A DNA stretch of 64,000 bases, taken from positions 3,782,001 through 3,846,000 of the forward strand of contig NZ_CP019343.1 in assembly GCF_002117105.1 (NCBI RefSeq), written 5' to 3'. A program made the position numbers and the translations under genes. Shown here piece by piece: positions 52,480 through 61,184 of the stretch. Every line of letters begins with the position of its first letter. The first letter of the stretch is position 1. The notes beneath the pieces were generated by a model that made no database searches, had not been told where the DNA came from, and saw only the letters and a program-made list of their open reading frames with translations. Source of the stretch: Oceanicoccus sagamiensis. Its GTDB lineage: Bacteria; Pseudomonadota; Gammaproteobacteria; Pseudomonadales; Dasaniaceae.

Positions 52480-53760
52480 ATGAGCGCAGCCTCTACTAAA
52501 TCAGGCATTGAAAACTATCCGCGATTTATTCTCGGTTTTTTGATGTTGCTTAACATTCTCAATATGGTGGATAGAAACTTACTCGCCAGCTTTGGCCCGC
52601 AAGTGGTTGCCGACCTTAACTTGAGTGATAGTGAGTTTGGTCTACTGACGGGTGTTATTTTTGTCTTTTTTTATTCCATCATGGGACTTGTGATGGGTTT
52701 TTTGGCGGACCGTTATCATCGCCCGCGACTGATTGCTGTCGGTCTTGTGATGTGGAGTGTGCTAACTGCTTACTCGGGTATAGCCAAGAACTTTCTACAA
52801 TTAGCGACCGCACGTGTATTTATTGGGGTAGGGGAGTCCTGCCTGTCTCCAACATCGATGTCACTGTTATCGGATTTGTATCCGGCTCAACAACGAGGAC
52901 TCGTCTCTGCCATTTTTTACCTTGGCGTACCCCTTGGTGCTGGTGCAAGTTTTATCGTTGCTGGTGTGCTGGGTCCGCAACTGGGTTGGCGAAATTGCTT
53001 TCTGATTATGGGGGCGGTCGGTTTGGTACTGGTAATACCCCTGTTGTTCATCAATGACCCTCAGCGCGGATTAAAAGATACAGCCATTGATAAAGCAAGC
53101 AATAACGACAGGTGGAGTGAATTATTTATCGCACTCAAGCAGAATCCAGCAATCATGTTGACTATGCTAGGTGCCATTTTTTTGCATATTCCAGTCGGTG
53201 CCGCTAACTTCGCACAACTTTGGTTGGTTAGGGAGCGGGGTTTTGAAGCGTCTGACATAGCAACGCTATACGGCAGCCTATTTATTGTGTTTGGAACGCT
53301 TGGCACTTTGCTGGGTGGTGTACTGGGAGATTGGTACCATGCTCGTTATCAAGGTGGCAGAGTTAGACTGCTGGCTTTGCTTATGGTGATATTGACGCCG
53401 CTACTTTTGGGGTATCGCTTAGCTGATCCCTCATCGTCTTTTTTTTATATCGGTATGTGTGCAGGTTTTTTCTTAATGACAGCATTCTACGGGCCAGCAT
53501 TTTCAACCATTCAGGATTTATCGCCCCCCAGAATGAGAGCGCGCATGACTGCCATACTCCTGATTGCCTGTAACCTGATTGGACTGGGATTAGGGGCGGT
53601 TATTACCGGGGTAATTAGTGATCTATTGCAGGCTCAGTTGGTAGAAAACTCACTAACCTGGTCATTAATGGCGGCAGACTTGATATCGTTCTTGACGATA
53701 CCTTCGTTTATCTGCGCTTCATTGTATATAGCCAGATATCAGAAAAGAAAAGCGCTATAA
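52480..53760 (+). CDS. MFS transporter, spinster-like family
   Basis: A 426-residue 12-helix major facilitator. The first-half signature LADRYHRPRLIAVGLVMW follows TM2, and NMVDRNLLASFGPQ after TM1 matches the spinster-type MFS group. It likely moves an organic acid or lipid across the inner membrane. It follows the TonB receptor and precedes an alpha/beta hydrolase, consistent with an import-then-hydrolyse cassette. A KOPS octamer falls inside the gene. Confidence 0.9.
   Translation: MSAASTKSGIENYPRFILGFLMLLNILNMVDRNLLASFGPQVVADLNLSDSEFGLLTGVIFVFFYSIMGLVMGFLADRYHRPRLIAVGLVMWSVLTAYSGIAKNFLQLATARVFIGVGESCLSPTSMSLLSDLYPAQQRGLVSAIFYLGVPLGAGASFIVAGVLGPQLGWRNCFLIMGAVGLVLVIPLLFINDPQRGLKDTAIDKASNNDRWSELFIALKQNPAIMLTMLGAIFLHIPVGAANFAQLWLVRERGFEASDIATLYGSLFIVFGTLGTLLGGVLGDWYHARYQGGRVRLLALLMVILTPLLLGYRLADPSSSFFYIGMCAGFFLMTAFYGPAFSTIQDLSPPRMRARMTAILLIACNLIGLGLGAVITGVISDLLQAQLVENSLTWSLMAADLISFLTIPSFICASLYIARYQKRKAL
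52826..52833 (+). other. KOPS-like FtsK orienting octamer
   Basis: GGGTAGGG, matching GGGNAGGG and pointing toward dif at 59621. Confidence 0.5.
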
Positions 53761-53801
53761 ACTCATTGTTGAATTTATTCGCTTAAAAGGCAGATGTATT
53801 A

Positions 53802-54953
53802 ATGATAAAAAAAATCACTGCTGCAATATGCATAATTCTCGTTCTCGGTATTGCCATTATTATCTTAGGCAAACAGCCCGAGCCACTCGACAAAGAGAGT
53901 GAAAGCTCGCTAATTTTGGCCACTCACCCCTATGGCTTTATACGCAAGGATTTACGCTTAGTAGATAGTACTCGCCCAACCCAAGCCAATAAAGATTTTA
54001 CTGGAGTCGATTCGCGTACTCTGGATGTATCCTATTGGCACCCGGTCAATCGACTCGGTGAACTGCCTGAGGGAAAGCATCCGTTGGTGGTGTATTCCCA
54101 TGGTTTTGGTTCAACGAGAAATAGTGGTCAGCATATAGCCGAGTTTCTTGCCAGTAATGGCTATATCGTTATTGCAGCAGATTTCCCTTTGACTAACACC
54201 AGTGCGCCTGGTGGTCCTAAATTGAAAGATGTCGTCAATCAGCCAGGTGATGTGTCGTTTTTGATTGATAACGTTATCCTCTGGTCACAAGACAAAGAAC
54301 ACGTTTTAGCGACGCATCTTGATACTACTCGTATTGGTGTTACAGGTATTTCACTCGGTGGAATGACAACTATTTTAGTGAGCTATCACCCAAGCAATCG
54401 TGATCCACGTATCAAGGCGGCCGCCTCCATTGCAGGGCCGACCAATACCTTTTCGGAAACGTTTTACCGCAACACCGGTATTCCTTTTTTAATGTTGGCA
54501 TCTAACATCGACGCATTGGTACCTTACAACGAGCATGCTTTAACGGTGCTGGATAGGGTGCCACAATCCAGTCTTGTCACCATTGCCGGTGGTAGTCACT
54601 TGGGATTCGCTGACTATAGCGGTATTTTACGCTGGCTTGATAATCCGGATGCTATCGGTTGTTATTCGCTAATGAACAATATCGATATTGAAGAAGAACC
54701 CTGGCATGCATTGCTAGGTACTCCGGAGCAGGGCGTACTTTACGAGCCTGTCCCTTTGCCTTGCCAAACGATGCCACTGCCGGAAGCAATAAACCCGTTA
54801 CGGCAACATAGCTTGACCCAGTTGGTTATCTTTAGCTTTTTCGAATCCCATTTCAATAAAGCTCGAGAGAAACGCAATTATTTTAATCATTTTTTGCACG
54901 AAGTTTTACCACAGGAAATTACCGAGGTGAGTGTACGTCGCCGAAACAACTAA
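53802..54953 (+). CDS. Alpha/beta hydrolase (platelet-activating-factor acetylhydrolase-like), anchored or exported
   Basis: A 383-residue alpha/beta hydrolase. An N-terminal hydrophobic segment (AAICIILVLGIAIIILG) is a signal anchor. The nucleophile elbow is GVTGISLGGMTT, preceded by VVYSHGFGSTRNSGQH, and the acid/base are likely Asp in ASNIDALVPY and His in GGSHLGF. The fold resembles PAF acetylhydrolase/dienelactone hydrolase-like secreted enzymes. It ends the uptake cassette 49981-54953. Confidence 0.88.
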   Translation: MIKKITAAICIILVLGIAIIILGKQPEPLDKESESSLILATHPYGFIRKDLRLVDSTRPTQANKDFTGVDSRTLDVSYWHPVNRLGELPEGKHPLVVYSHGFGSTRNSGQHIAEFLASNGYIVIAADFPLTNTSAPGGPKLKDVVNQPGDVSFLIDNVILWSQDKEHVLATHLDTTRIGVTGISLGGMTTILVSYHPSNRDPRIKAAASIAGPTNTFSETFYRNTGIPFLMLASNIDALVPYNEHALTVLDRVPQSSLVTIAGGSHLGFADYSGILRWLDNPDAIGCYSLMNNIDIEEEPWHALLGTPEQGVLYEPVPLPCQTMPLPEAINPLRQHSLTQLVIFSFFESHFNKAREKRNYFNHFLHEVLPQEITEVSVRRRNN

Positions 54954-55002
54954 TGCATACCAATCTGACAGACCTGTTAAGGCTGCCGACTGATGTTACG
55001 CA

Positions 55003-56346
55003 CTAGTTCCCCGTTGTCCGCTTAAACTGGGTTGGTGTCATATCAGTGACTCGCTTGAAAGCATCATAGAAGGATGATTTCGATTTGAATCCAACTTCAA
55101 AGGCCAGTTCGACAATCGGCATTTCCGCCGTAGCAGGGTCAAGCAACATACGCCTGGCGAGATCTATTCGGTAGCTATTAACGAAGCTGAAAAAATTCTG
55201 GTTCATCTGCCCATTTAGTACCTGCGATGCCTGTGGTGCAGTCAAACCCGCTGCCTCAGCCAGTTCAGGTAAAGTCAGATCAGGGTTCAGGTATAGTTCC
55301 TGCTCCTGCATCACTTCCACCAGTTTAATTCTGGAGCGCTGGCCGTCCTCGTTACTAATTTTAGATCGTTTGTATTTGCCATCCGACTCAGCCTCGTCTT
55401 CCTTTACAGCTATAGAATGGGTATGGCTAGCAGATTCCTGCTCGCTTGATGGCTCTTGCTCTCCATTCGACACCTCTGCATTCGACACCTCTGAGTTCGA
55501 CACTTGAGGCGGATGGGTTTGCCTTTTTTCCCACTTAGGTTCACTTTCCAAGGCTTGCACCACACCGCGAATCAAGCTGGGTTGAAGCAGTGCACTTACC
55601 GCGAGACCATAAAATAGAATCACCAGCAGAACCGCATAGGCATTCGCGAGAGGAGCTGAGACATCATAGAGATTTAACAACAGAGGGATACGATTAAATA
55701 ACAACAGCAGCACAAGAAATACGAGGAAAGAAATGGTCAGTAAGCGTAGCCAACGGAGATTCATTTGCTCCAGCGATGAAAAGTGCAGCTCTAAGCGCTG
55801 GTTGTGACCTTTGATTAACTTAAGCACAAGGAAGCAATAAACAGCCGACTGAGCTACAAAAAATATCATATGAAAGTGCGACTCGATCAATATGCGCCAA
55901 AAGCCACCCATAAAACCCCATATTATGGTTTCAGTCGAAGGGCTACTTCCCAGAAAACTCCATAAATGAGTTGTGAGGAGTCGCTGCTGGTCGGCATCTA
56001 ACTGCCAAAATTTTAGGTTATTTAACGCAAAAAAGAGCACCGCCGGTAGAAAATGCCAGCTTTGGCGATAATTGATTTTTGCCCCGGTAATGCTAAGTGC
56101 ATAAAGGTAGAGTAGGGGAGCCCAGGTAAAACGGAGTTGCTGAAGGAGCAGGGAATACTGGGGATAATCGTTAAACACGCCTGATCGAATGAGCAACCGC
56201 TGTAATAGGAGGGCCGCAGTAGCCAGTACCAGAGCAGCCATAAAACTATTGGCCAATCGGTGATCGGAACGGACATATAGCAAGACGCCAGCAATAACAA
56301 CACCCTGCACAACGCCGATTCCGATAAGTATATCAATAAGATTCAT
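55003..56346 (-). CDS. AraC-family regulator with membrane-embedded sensor
   Basis: A 447-residue protein. The first ~235 residues hold about seven predicted transmembrane helices. A charged Ser/Glu-rich linker follows (about 270-330, including repeated SNAEVSN units). The C-terminal helix-turn-helix is AraC type: LTLPELAEAAGLTAPQASQVLNG and IVELAFEVGFKSKSSFYDAFKRVTDMTPTQFK. It is a membrane-bound regulator that probably senses an envelope or membrane signal directly and acts on the adjacent uptake cassette. Inverted repeats upstream (56378-56387, 56427-56436) may be its own site. Confidence 0.9.
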   Translation of the reverse strand: MNLIDILIGIGVVQGVVIAGVLLYVRSDHRLANSFMAALVLATAALLLQRLLIRSGVFNDYPQYSLLLQQLRFTWAPLLYLYALSITGAKINYRQSWHFLPAVLFFALNNLKFWQLDADQQRLLTTHLWSFLGSSPSTETIIWGFMGGFWRILIESHFHMIFFVAQSAVYCFLVLKLIKGHNQRLELHFSSLEQMNLRWLRLLTISFLVFLVLLLLFNRIPLLLNLYDVSAPLANAYAVLLVILFYGLAVSALLQPSLIRGVVQALESEPKWEKRQTHPPQVSNSEVSNAEVSNGEQEPSSEQESASHTHSIAVKEDEAESDGKYKRSKISNEDGQRSRIKLVEVMQEQELYLNPDLTLPELAEAAGLTAPQASQVLNGQMNQNFFSFVNSYRIDLARRMLLDPATAEMPIVELAFEVGFKSKSSFYDAFKRVTDMTPTQFKRTTGN

Positions 56347-56377
56347 TAAACTTTAAGCGCCCTTTTTTATAATAACT

Positions 56378-56436
56378 AATGAATGTTGAAGCCTTAGTAC
56401 CTACAAAGCTGCAGCGTATTTTCATTAACATTCATT
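56378..56436. promoter_or_regulatory. Inverted repeat in the AraC gene upstream region
   Basis: AATGAATGTT at 56378-56387 and its reverse complement AACATTCATT at 56427-56436, with 39 bp between. The rest of 56347-56613 shows no gene. The spacing suits two bound dimers or a loop, and could be an autoregulatory site. Confidence 0.3.
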
Positions 56437-56613
56437 CGATCAAGCTTTCTATCGCGTATTATTCTACAACTTAATCCATAATGCCAAAAGCAGCATCTTC
56501 CCTTTGGATTAACAACTGGGTGTTGCCCAATCAACTTTAATAAGGTGTTTTGAGTATAGGTGGAAGTAGGCTTTCTAGTACTCCTGTTTGAGCTGGGTCG
56601 AACCAGAGATTTT

Positions 56614-57534
56614 CTAGCCAACAATTTGACTGGTGAGGAGGGAGATTTGCTCCTTGATTTCATCAAAGACAAACTGGCCTGCGGGGGAGAATGACTGTTG
56701 CTTACGATGAACCAGAGCGATGACCGTGTGGAAATCAGTGCCTGGGATATTGAGTTTGACCAGATCACCGCGTTCGACCTGCTGGCGTATATAGCTGGTC
56801 ATGGGGTTGAGGATAATGATGTCGCACTCTTTAGCCAGACTAACATAGAATTCCGAGGAAGCAACATCAATAAAGGATTCTGGTTGCTTAATATCGTTGC
56901 CAGCAAAGGCAGAAGACCAGCCATGAATATCAGCAGCCCAGTCCTTACCATAAGCCAAACGGTAATCTAGTACCTGCTCTAAAGACACCTGTTTTTTTTG
57001 GGCCAGCGGGTGCTGTTTTCCAACCACTAATTTATAGGGCATTCTAAATAATTCATGATGAACAGCGTCAGGGTGTTGTGTATCCACAGGTATTTCAGCA
57101 AAAAAGAAGTCGATATCACCGCTAATTAACTGGCTCATTGACCAGCTATAAATTCCATGACAGGTGAGAATCTGGATTCGAGGGTAGCGAGAAATAAATC
57201 TACCGATAATACTACCCATTTCGGTGGTTGCGACAAAAGGCGAGATGCCGAGCCGGACCTGGCCTTCACCGATACCCTTGAGCTGATTGATGTCGTCGAG
57301 GGCATTTTGCACCAGGGAATCCATTTTTTGTGCGTGTTCAAACAAGGATTTACCAAAAGTCGTGGGTACCAGCTTGCCAGAGCCACGCTCTAGGAGCTGC
57401 ACACCGAGTTTGGATTCGAGACCTTTTATCGACAAGCTAAGAGCCGGCTGCGAGATATGCACGGCTTCGGCGGCTTTACGAAAGCTGCCCATCCTGACAA
57501 TGGCGGAAAAATAGCGGAGTTGTTTGATGTCCAT
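56614..57534 (-). CDS. LysR-family transcriptional regulator
   Basis: 306 residues from the ATG at 57534, where the protein starts MDIKQLRYFSAIVRMGSFRKAAEAVHISQPALSLSIKGLE (in segments), the exact N-terminal winged helix of the family. An upstream frame extension to 57675 is not needed. The C-terminal domain is the periplasmic-binding-protein-like inducer domain. It is divergent from the SDR at 57669 with about 130 bp between, the usual arrangement for a LysR activator of the adjacent gene. Confidence 0.92.
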   Translation of the reverse strand: MDIKQLRYFSAIVRMGSFRKAAEAVHISQPALSLSIKGLESKLGVQLLERGSGKLVPTTFGKSLFEHAQKMDSLVQNALDDINQLKGIGEGQVRLGISPFVATTEMGSIIGRFISRYPRIQILTCHGIYSWSMSQLISGDIDFFFAEIPVDTQHPDAVHHELFRMPYKLVVGKQHPLAQKKQVSLEQVLDYRLAYGKDWAADIHGWSSAFAGNDIKQPESFIDVASSEFYVSLAKECDIIILNPMTSYIRQQVERGDLVKLNIPGTDFHTVIALVHRKQQSFSPAGQFVFDEIKEQISLLTSQIVG

Positions 57535-57668
57535 AGCGGATAAGTAAAACAAAAGACTTTCATTAAAACAATAAAATTGACAAATATTTACTGATCCCTT
57601 GAAATAGCGGCTAGTGGTGTGGGTTTCCCACATTTGAATTATAGATTTATATCGAGCGAGGTTATTCA

Positions 57669-58568
57669 ATGTCAATGCACGGCAAAGTTTGTTTAATTAC
57701 CGGGGCTGCCCGCGGCTTGGGTAGGGTTACCGCTCTGGAAATGGCCCGGCAGGGTGTTGAGAAAGTGTTTCTGGTCGATTGGGAAGGGGAGCATGGTACT
57801 CGCACTCGTGATGAAATCAACGCAATAACAGGTCGTGACACTGCTGAGTTTATTTACTGTGATCAGTCCTCACTGGCGCAAGTGAGAAAGTTGGCCGATA
57901 CGATTAAGTCTAAGACCGATAAGCTCCATGTTTTGGTGAACAATGCCGGTATTACCGACCCGGTACGTCGGTTAAGTGTCGATGGTTTTGAGATGCATCT
58001 GGCCACCAATCATCTGTCACATTTTCTGTTAACGTACTTACTGTTGGATTTATTGAAGGCCAGTACGCCGGCCAGAATCGTCTGTATATCCTCCGACGCC
58101 CATAAGGCTGGCCCGGGTTTAGACTTTGACGATTTTAATAATGAAGCTATCTGGAAGGGAAATATAATATCCAATGCTGCAGCGTTCACCGCTTACCATC
58201 GCTCCAAACTATGTAACATCTTTTTTATGCAGGAGCTATCGGAGCGGCTTTTTGGCACCGGAGTAGTTATTAATGCGGTTTCGCCTGGGTATTTCGTTAA
58301 CACCACTATTTATCGAAATATGCGTGGCATGTTCAAGTGGGGGGCAATGATGGTATTTGGCTTTGGCAGTATGCTGGGTTTGAATACGCCGGAAAAGGGT
58401 GCGCGCTCCCATATATATTTGTCCTGTTCGCCAGACGCTGAAAACATTAAAGGTAAATATTTTGAAAATGCTAAAGAAAAGGCAATGGGTAAACAGGCTT
58501 TTGATGAGCAGGCGCGTAAGCGTCTATGGGCTTTGAGTGAAGAAATGGTGGGTGTTGTTTTTGACTAA
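57669..58568 (+). CDS. Short-chain dehydrogenase, retinol dehydrogenase-like
   Basis: A 299-residue SDR: the cofactor motif TGAARGLG, DWEGE as acidic end of beta2, NNAGIT, Ser in CISSDAH and the catalytic pair in YHRSK. The DFDDFN insertion before the catalytic Tyr is characteristic of the retinol dehydrogenase/WW-domain oxidoreductase-like subgroup. SD GAGG lies 7 nt before the ATG. It is probably controlled by the divergent LysR regulator and cotranscribed with the membrane protein gene 53 bp downstream. Two KOPS octamers are in its 5' part. Confidence 0.9.
   Translation: MSMHGKVCLITGAARGLGRVTALEMARQGVEKVFLVDWEGEHGTRTRDEINAITGRDTAEFIYCDQSSLAQVRKLADTIKSKTDKLHVLVNNAGITDPVRRLSVDGFEMHLATNHLSHFLLTYLLLDLLKASTPARIVCISSDAHKAGPGLDFDDFNNEAIWKGNIISNAAAFTAYHRSKLCNIFFMQELSERLFGTGVVINAVSPGYFVNTTIYRNMRGMFKWGAMMVFGFGSMLGLNTPEKGARSHIYLSCSPDAENIKGKYFENAKEKAMGKQAFDEQARKRLWALSEEMVGVVFD
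57719..57726 (+). other. KOPS-like FtsK orienting octamer
   Basis: GGGTAGGG, pointing toward dif about 1.9 kb to the right. Confidence 0.5.
57781..57788 (+). other. KOPS-like FtsK orienting octamer
   Basis: GGGAAGGG, 55 bp after the previous octamer and same orientation, toward dif. Confidence 0.5.
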
Positions 58569-58621
58569 GCTGCATTTATGACCTTGAATGCGACGCCACA
58601 AAATTAGAAGCAGGATAAAAA

Positions 58622-59449
58622 ATGTTTTACACTGAACGTGTTTTTCGCGGCTTTGATCTTAATACTGGAACCTGGTCGGATACCTTGGCATTAAGTGCTG
58701 CTGCCTTGGCTGTGGTTATTTATATCACCATTTTTTTGCTCCGAAAAAAAGATGATTCCAAATATTACAATAGCCCACTGGCGTGGTTGCGGGCGTTTGG
58801 TTTCTTTAGTGTTTGTTTTGCGCTTGGTGCGGCAACCGGTGTCGCTGAAAAAATAATTAGCGAACCCTGGGGGCCGGTGGCGGCGGCTGATAACTGGATG
58901 TTTGTTGGCGGCGCAGTTATTTTTGCCATCATTATTGCTAATGGCTATCTCCATATATGGCCGCGTGGCACCTATGTAAAAAATCGAAAGTTTTATTGGA
59001 CGACTATTCCAATGGGGCTTATTTGGGGTATTGCGGAAGGGCAGCTACATCTTGCTACCTGGTCATTATTGGAAATGACCGGGATGTGGCCGATTGCTAC
59101 AGCGGTGTTAACCATGGTGATTTTGCCGAACTACCAATGGCATATGTATTACTGGGATGTCTATGTTGAACCCGGCCACAACATCCTGGAAACCAATATG
59201 CAAAAGGCCGGGTATTCGCATATACCTAATATGGCGTGGGCAATGGTAATGATGGTGTTATTTGCCGCTCCGGGCTTACATGTGTTGATGCAAACAGTCG
59301 CGCTTTTCTCGTGTGCTATTGCTATGCGTTTTCCACCACCATGGAAGGCCGAGTGGCATGGTAAGGACGTTGACCCAACCGGCGGACGTCCGGCCGCTGA
59401 GGTTGGGTATGACTTACAAAGCCATAGTTTCAAAGAAGGCTATCGCTAA
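58622..59449 (+). CDS. Polytopic membrane protein of unknown function
   Basis: A 275-residue integral membrane protein with about six hydrophobic segments. Conserved-looking polar and aromatic stretches (ANGYLHIWPRG, LPNYQWHMYYWDVYVEPGHN) are rich in His, Trp and Tyr, which could bind metal or a quinone-like cofactor. No family was recognised by eye. It follows the retinol dehydrogenase-like SDR with a 53 bp gap, so it may act on the same hydrophobic substrate. It is the last gene before dif. Confidence 0.65.
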   Translation: MFYTERVFRGFDLNTGTWSDTLALSAAALAVVIYITIFLLRKKDDSKYYNSPLAWLRAFGFFSVCFALGAATGVAEKIISEPWGPVAAADNWMFVGGAVIFAIIIANGYLHIWPRGTYVKNRKFYWTTIPMGLIWGIAEGQLHLATWSLLEMTGMWPIATAVLTMVILPNYQWHMYYWDVYVEPGHNILETNMQKAGYSHIPNMAWAMVMMVLFAAPGLHVLMQTVALFSCAIAMRFPPPWKAEWHGKDVDPTGGRPAAEVGYDLQSHSFKEGYR

Positions 59450-60091
59450 TAAATTGGTGGCGGGTAATTTCACTTTAACTGGAGAGAAAGTCAGTCCCTA
59501 TAATGGCTCAAGCTCGCATCGATAAAGGGTTGTAGTTGAGTTCCACCTATCTGGAGACAATTCCACATAAAACCGAAACTGACACCAAAGGGATTAAACC
59601 TATAAGCATAATTACATATAGCTTCGCATAATGTATATTATGTTAAATAGAATATTCATTAGATATCACCCAAACCTGATAAGGCCATAACCAAAGCCCC
59701 TACACACGTTCAAAGCATCGACGCTGGAAGACTAATTGAGAAAGCCAGCAAGCTGAACTGTACCGCTATTAACATATAGGTCTGTTAGTAAACAAACCTC
59801 CCCTGAACTAACTTCACATCAGGCAACTGCACTGAAGTAATGCTGTTGGGTTTTACTACCAACGGATAGCCGGTCATGATTAGCACGCTAAGCTTGCTGG
59901 TCACGGATGTAAATCCAGGCAGAGGCTGCTCAACAATCCGTGGAACTCTATGGTCGCGGTTATTAACCGGGTTTGGATTTGGAACTGGTCAGCTGGTCAT
60001 ATACAGCTCGGTGTTGTCTGCGATTAATAACCAAGCCTCCGCCCGTCTCGTAACTAACCTCGATCTGAAAATCCATAGGGCTAAACCCAAA
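59450..60091. other. Terminus-proximal non-coding region containing dif
   Basis: No gene was supported. A 79-codon frame at 59876-60115 lacks a family and a ribosome binding site and is probably spurious. The dif core is at 59621-59648. The flanks are AT-rich to the left and otherwise featureless. No integron, phage or transposase remnant was recognised next to dif. Confidence 0.55.
59621..59648. other. dif: Chromosome dimer resolution site dif
   Basis: The 28 bp core has a XerC-side arm GCTTCGCATAA, a central TGTATA and a XerD-side arm TTATGTTAAAT. From my knowledge of the E. coli site, the XerD arm and central hexamer are identical and the XerC arm differs only in its outer three or four bases. 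XerCD recombine here to resolve chromosome dimers, and FtsK positions the site at the septum. Its presence puts the window at the replication terminus. KOPS-like octamers on both sides point toward it. Confidence 0.93.
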
Positions 60092-60113
60092 AAGGCTCCT
60101 GATAAGGAGCCTT
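60092..60113 (-). terminator. Rho-independent terminator of the dockerin-cohesin operon
   Basis: Arms AAGGCTCCT and AGGAGCCTT around GATA, followed on the minus strand by a T run. It lies 20 bp past the stop of the CTERM cohesin-like gene and ends the leftward operon. Confidence 0.9.
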
Positions 60114-60133
60114 GATCAAATCGCCACTACAGC

Positions 60134-60679
60134 TTATTTCTTGCGTTTGATACCGGCTAAGCCAATCAATGCTGAGCCAAAAAGCCACGCTGCAGCAGGT
60201 ACAGGAACGCTGCTTACTGTTACTGAACCATTGATATAGTTGTGGTCTATCAGAGAGCCAGAGCTAGCCCATGGATTAAGACTAAATTCATTCAGTGTCA
60301 AATCGGTTACACCGGTACCTATAGCTTGAAATTCCACAGAGGCCACCGTGAAATCACCAATCACAGAAGAAAATGCATTGACCATAATACCGTTGACGGT
60401 ACCGACACCATTATTAATAGTGCCAGTATCATTGAAAAAATCCCAATAACCACCATCTATTGAAACTGACAAGACGTTGAGCACTGAAGCATCAAACAAA
60501 ATATTAACGCCACCGCCATCAACATTGCTGCTGAAGTCAGAACCTACGATATCAAGAGTAAACACATCGTTTAACCCCGCCGTATAATCGACATCATCCC
60601 AAGAAACGGTCGCAGCATAGGCATGCTGACCGGCTAGCATTAAAGCAACAATTAAAAACTCTTTATATTTATTTTTCAT
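60134..60679 (-). CDS. Cohesin-like protein with VPxxA-type C-terminal sorting signal
   Basis: A 181-residue exported protein. The signal peptide (FLIVALMLAGQHAYA) is followed by a cohesin-like jelly-roll: GLNDVFTLDIVGSDFSS, GGGVNILFDASVLNVLSVSI and FTVASVEFQAIGTGVTDLTL, typical of bacterial cohesin-like domains. It ends with VPVPAAAWLFGSALIGLAGIKRKK, the exosortase-type sorting signal also seen at 10972-11529. SD AAGG lies 9 nt upstream. In the family, cohesins bind dockerins, and the upstream operon gene ends in a dockerin, so it could anchor that protein to the cell surface. Confidence 0.85.
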   Translation of the reverse strand: MKNKYKEFLIVALMLAGQHAYAATVSWDDVDYTAGLNDVFTLDIVGSDFSSNVDGGGVNILFDASVLNVLSVSIDGGYWDFFNDTGTINNGVGTVNGIMVNAFSSVIGDFTVASVEFQAIGTGVTDLTLNEFSLNPWASSGSLIDHNYINGSVTVSSVPVPAAAWLFGSALIGLAGIKRKK

Positions 60680-60696
60680 GATCTACTACCTTTACG

Positions 60697-61175
60697 TCAT
60701 TTATTTTTACTAACAATAATTTTTGTTTTTTGAAACTTAACATCCAGCACGCTTCCGTTAGAAGCGAACGGGTTGATTTCTGATGGCTTAAGCCTTATTG
60801 CTGTTTTACCTGTTCTTTTTGCTGAAAAAGTAACTGTCGCTATACGAGCATCACCCGACACACCTTTAAAGTTACTGAATAATATATCCGATACCATATT
60901 ACCCTTGCGATTAACCAGTCCTGAGGATGTTGCAAAATTCCACAATGTTGAGTTCATTGAAACATCAACAACATTAATCACTGAACGATTGAAGCGTAAG
61001 CTTACGCCCCTCCTTCTGATAAAGGAAAGTCAGACATGGCCAGATCTAAACTAAAGGTATCCCCTTTTTTTACATACACTTTTGGCTCACCTAAGTAAAC
61101 TGTTGGCTCTGCAACAACAAGAGTAGATAAAACAGCGAGCAGCACCAGAGCTGATAATCTTTTTACAATAGTCAT
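60697..61175 (-). pseudogene. Cohesin-like secreted protein, frameshifted at a G run
   Basis: From the ATG at 61175 (SD AAGGAAG, 4 nt upstream) a signal peptide (LVLLAVLSTLVVAEP) and a cohesin-like N-terminal strand are encoded, then the frame hits TAA right after a G4 run (plus strand C4 at 61007-61010). A one-base shift there continues as GGGVSLRFNRSVINVVDVSM, matching GGGVNILFDASVLNVLSVSI of the neighbouring paralogue, and runs to a stop at 60697. The corrected protein of about 160 residues has no sorting tail. It may be a true mutation, a sequencing undercall or programmed -1 slippage. Confidence 0.8.
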
Positions 61176-61184
61176 ATTACTTCC

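Noticed and set aside
59617-59652. Similarity to a loxP-like recombination site
   Set aside because: The arms and central hexamer fit the gammaproteobacterial dif far better than loxP, and no Cre-like gene is near.
59876-60115. 79-codon rightward ORF to the right of dif
   Set aside because: It has no Shine-Dalgarno sequence or recognised domain, and it runs into the terminator hairpin at 60092-60113.
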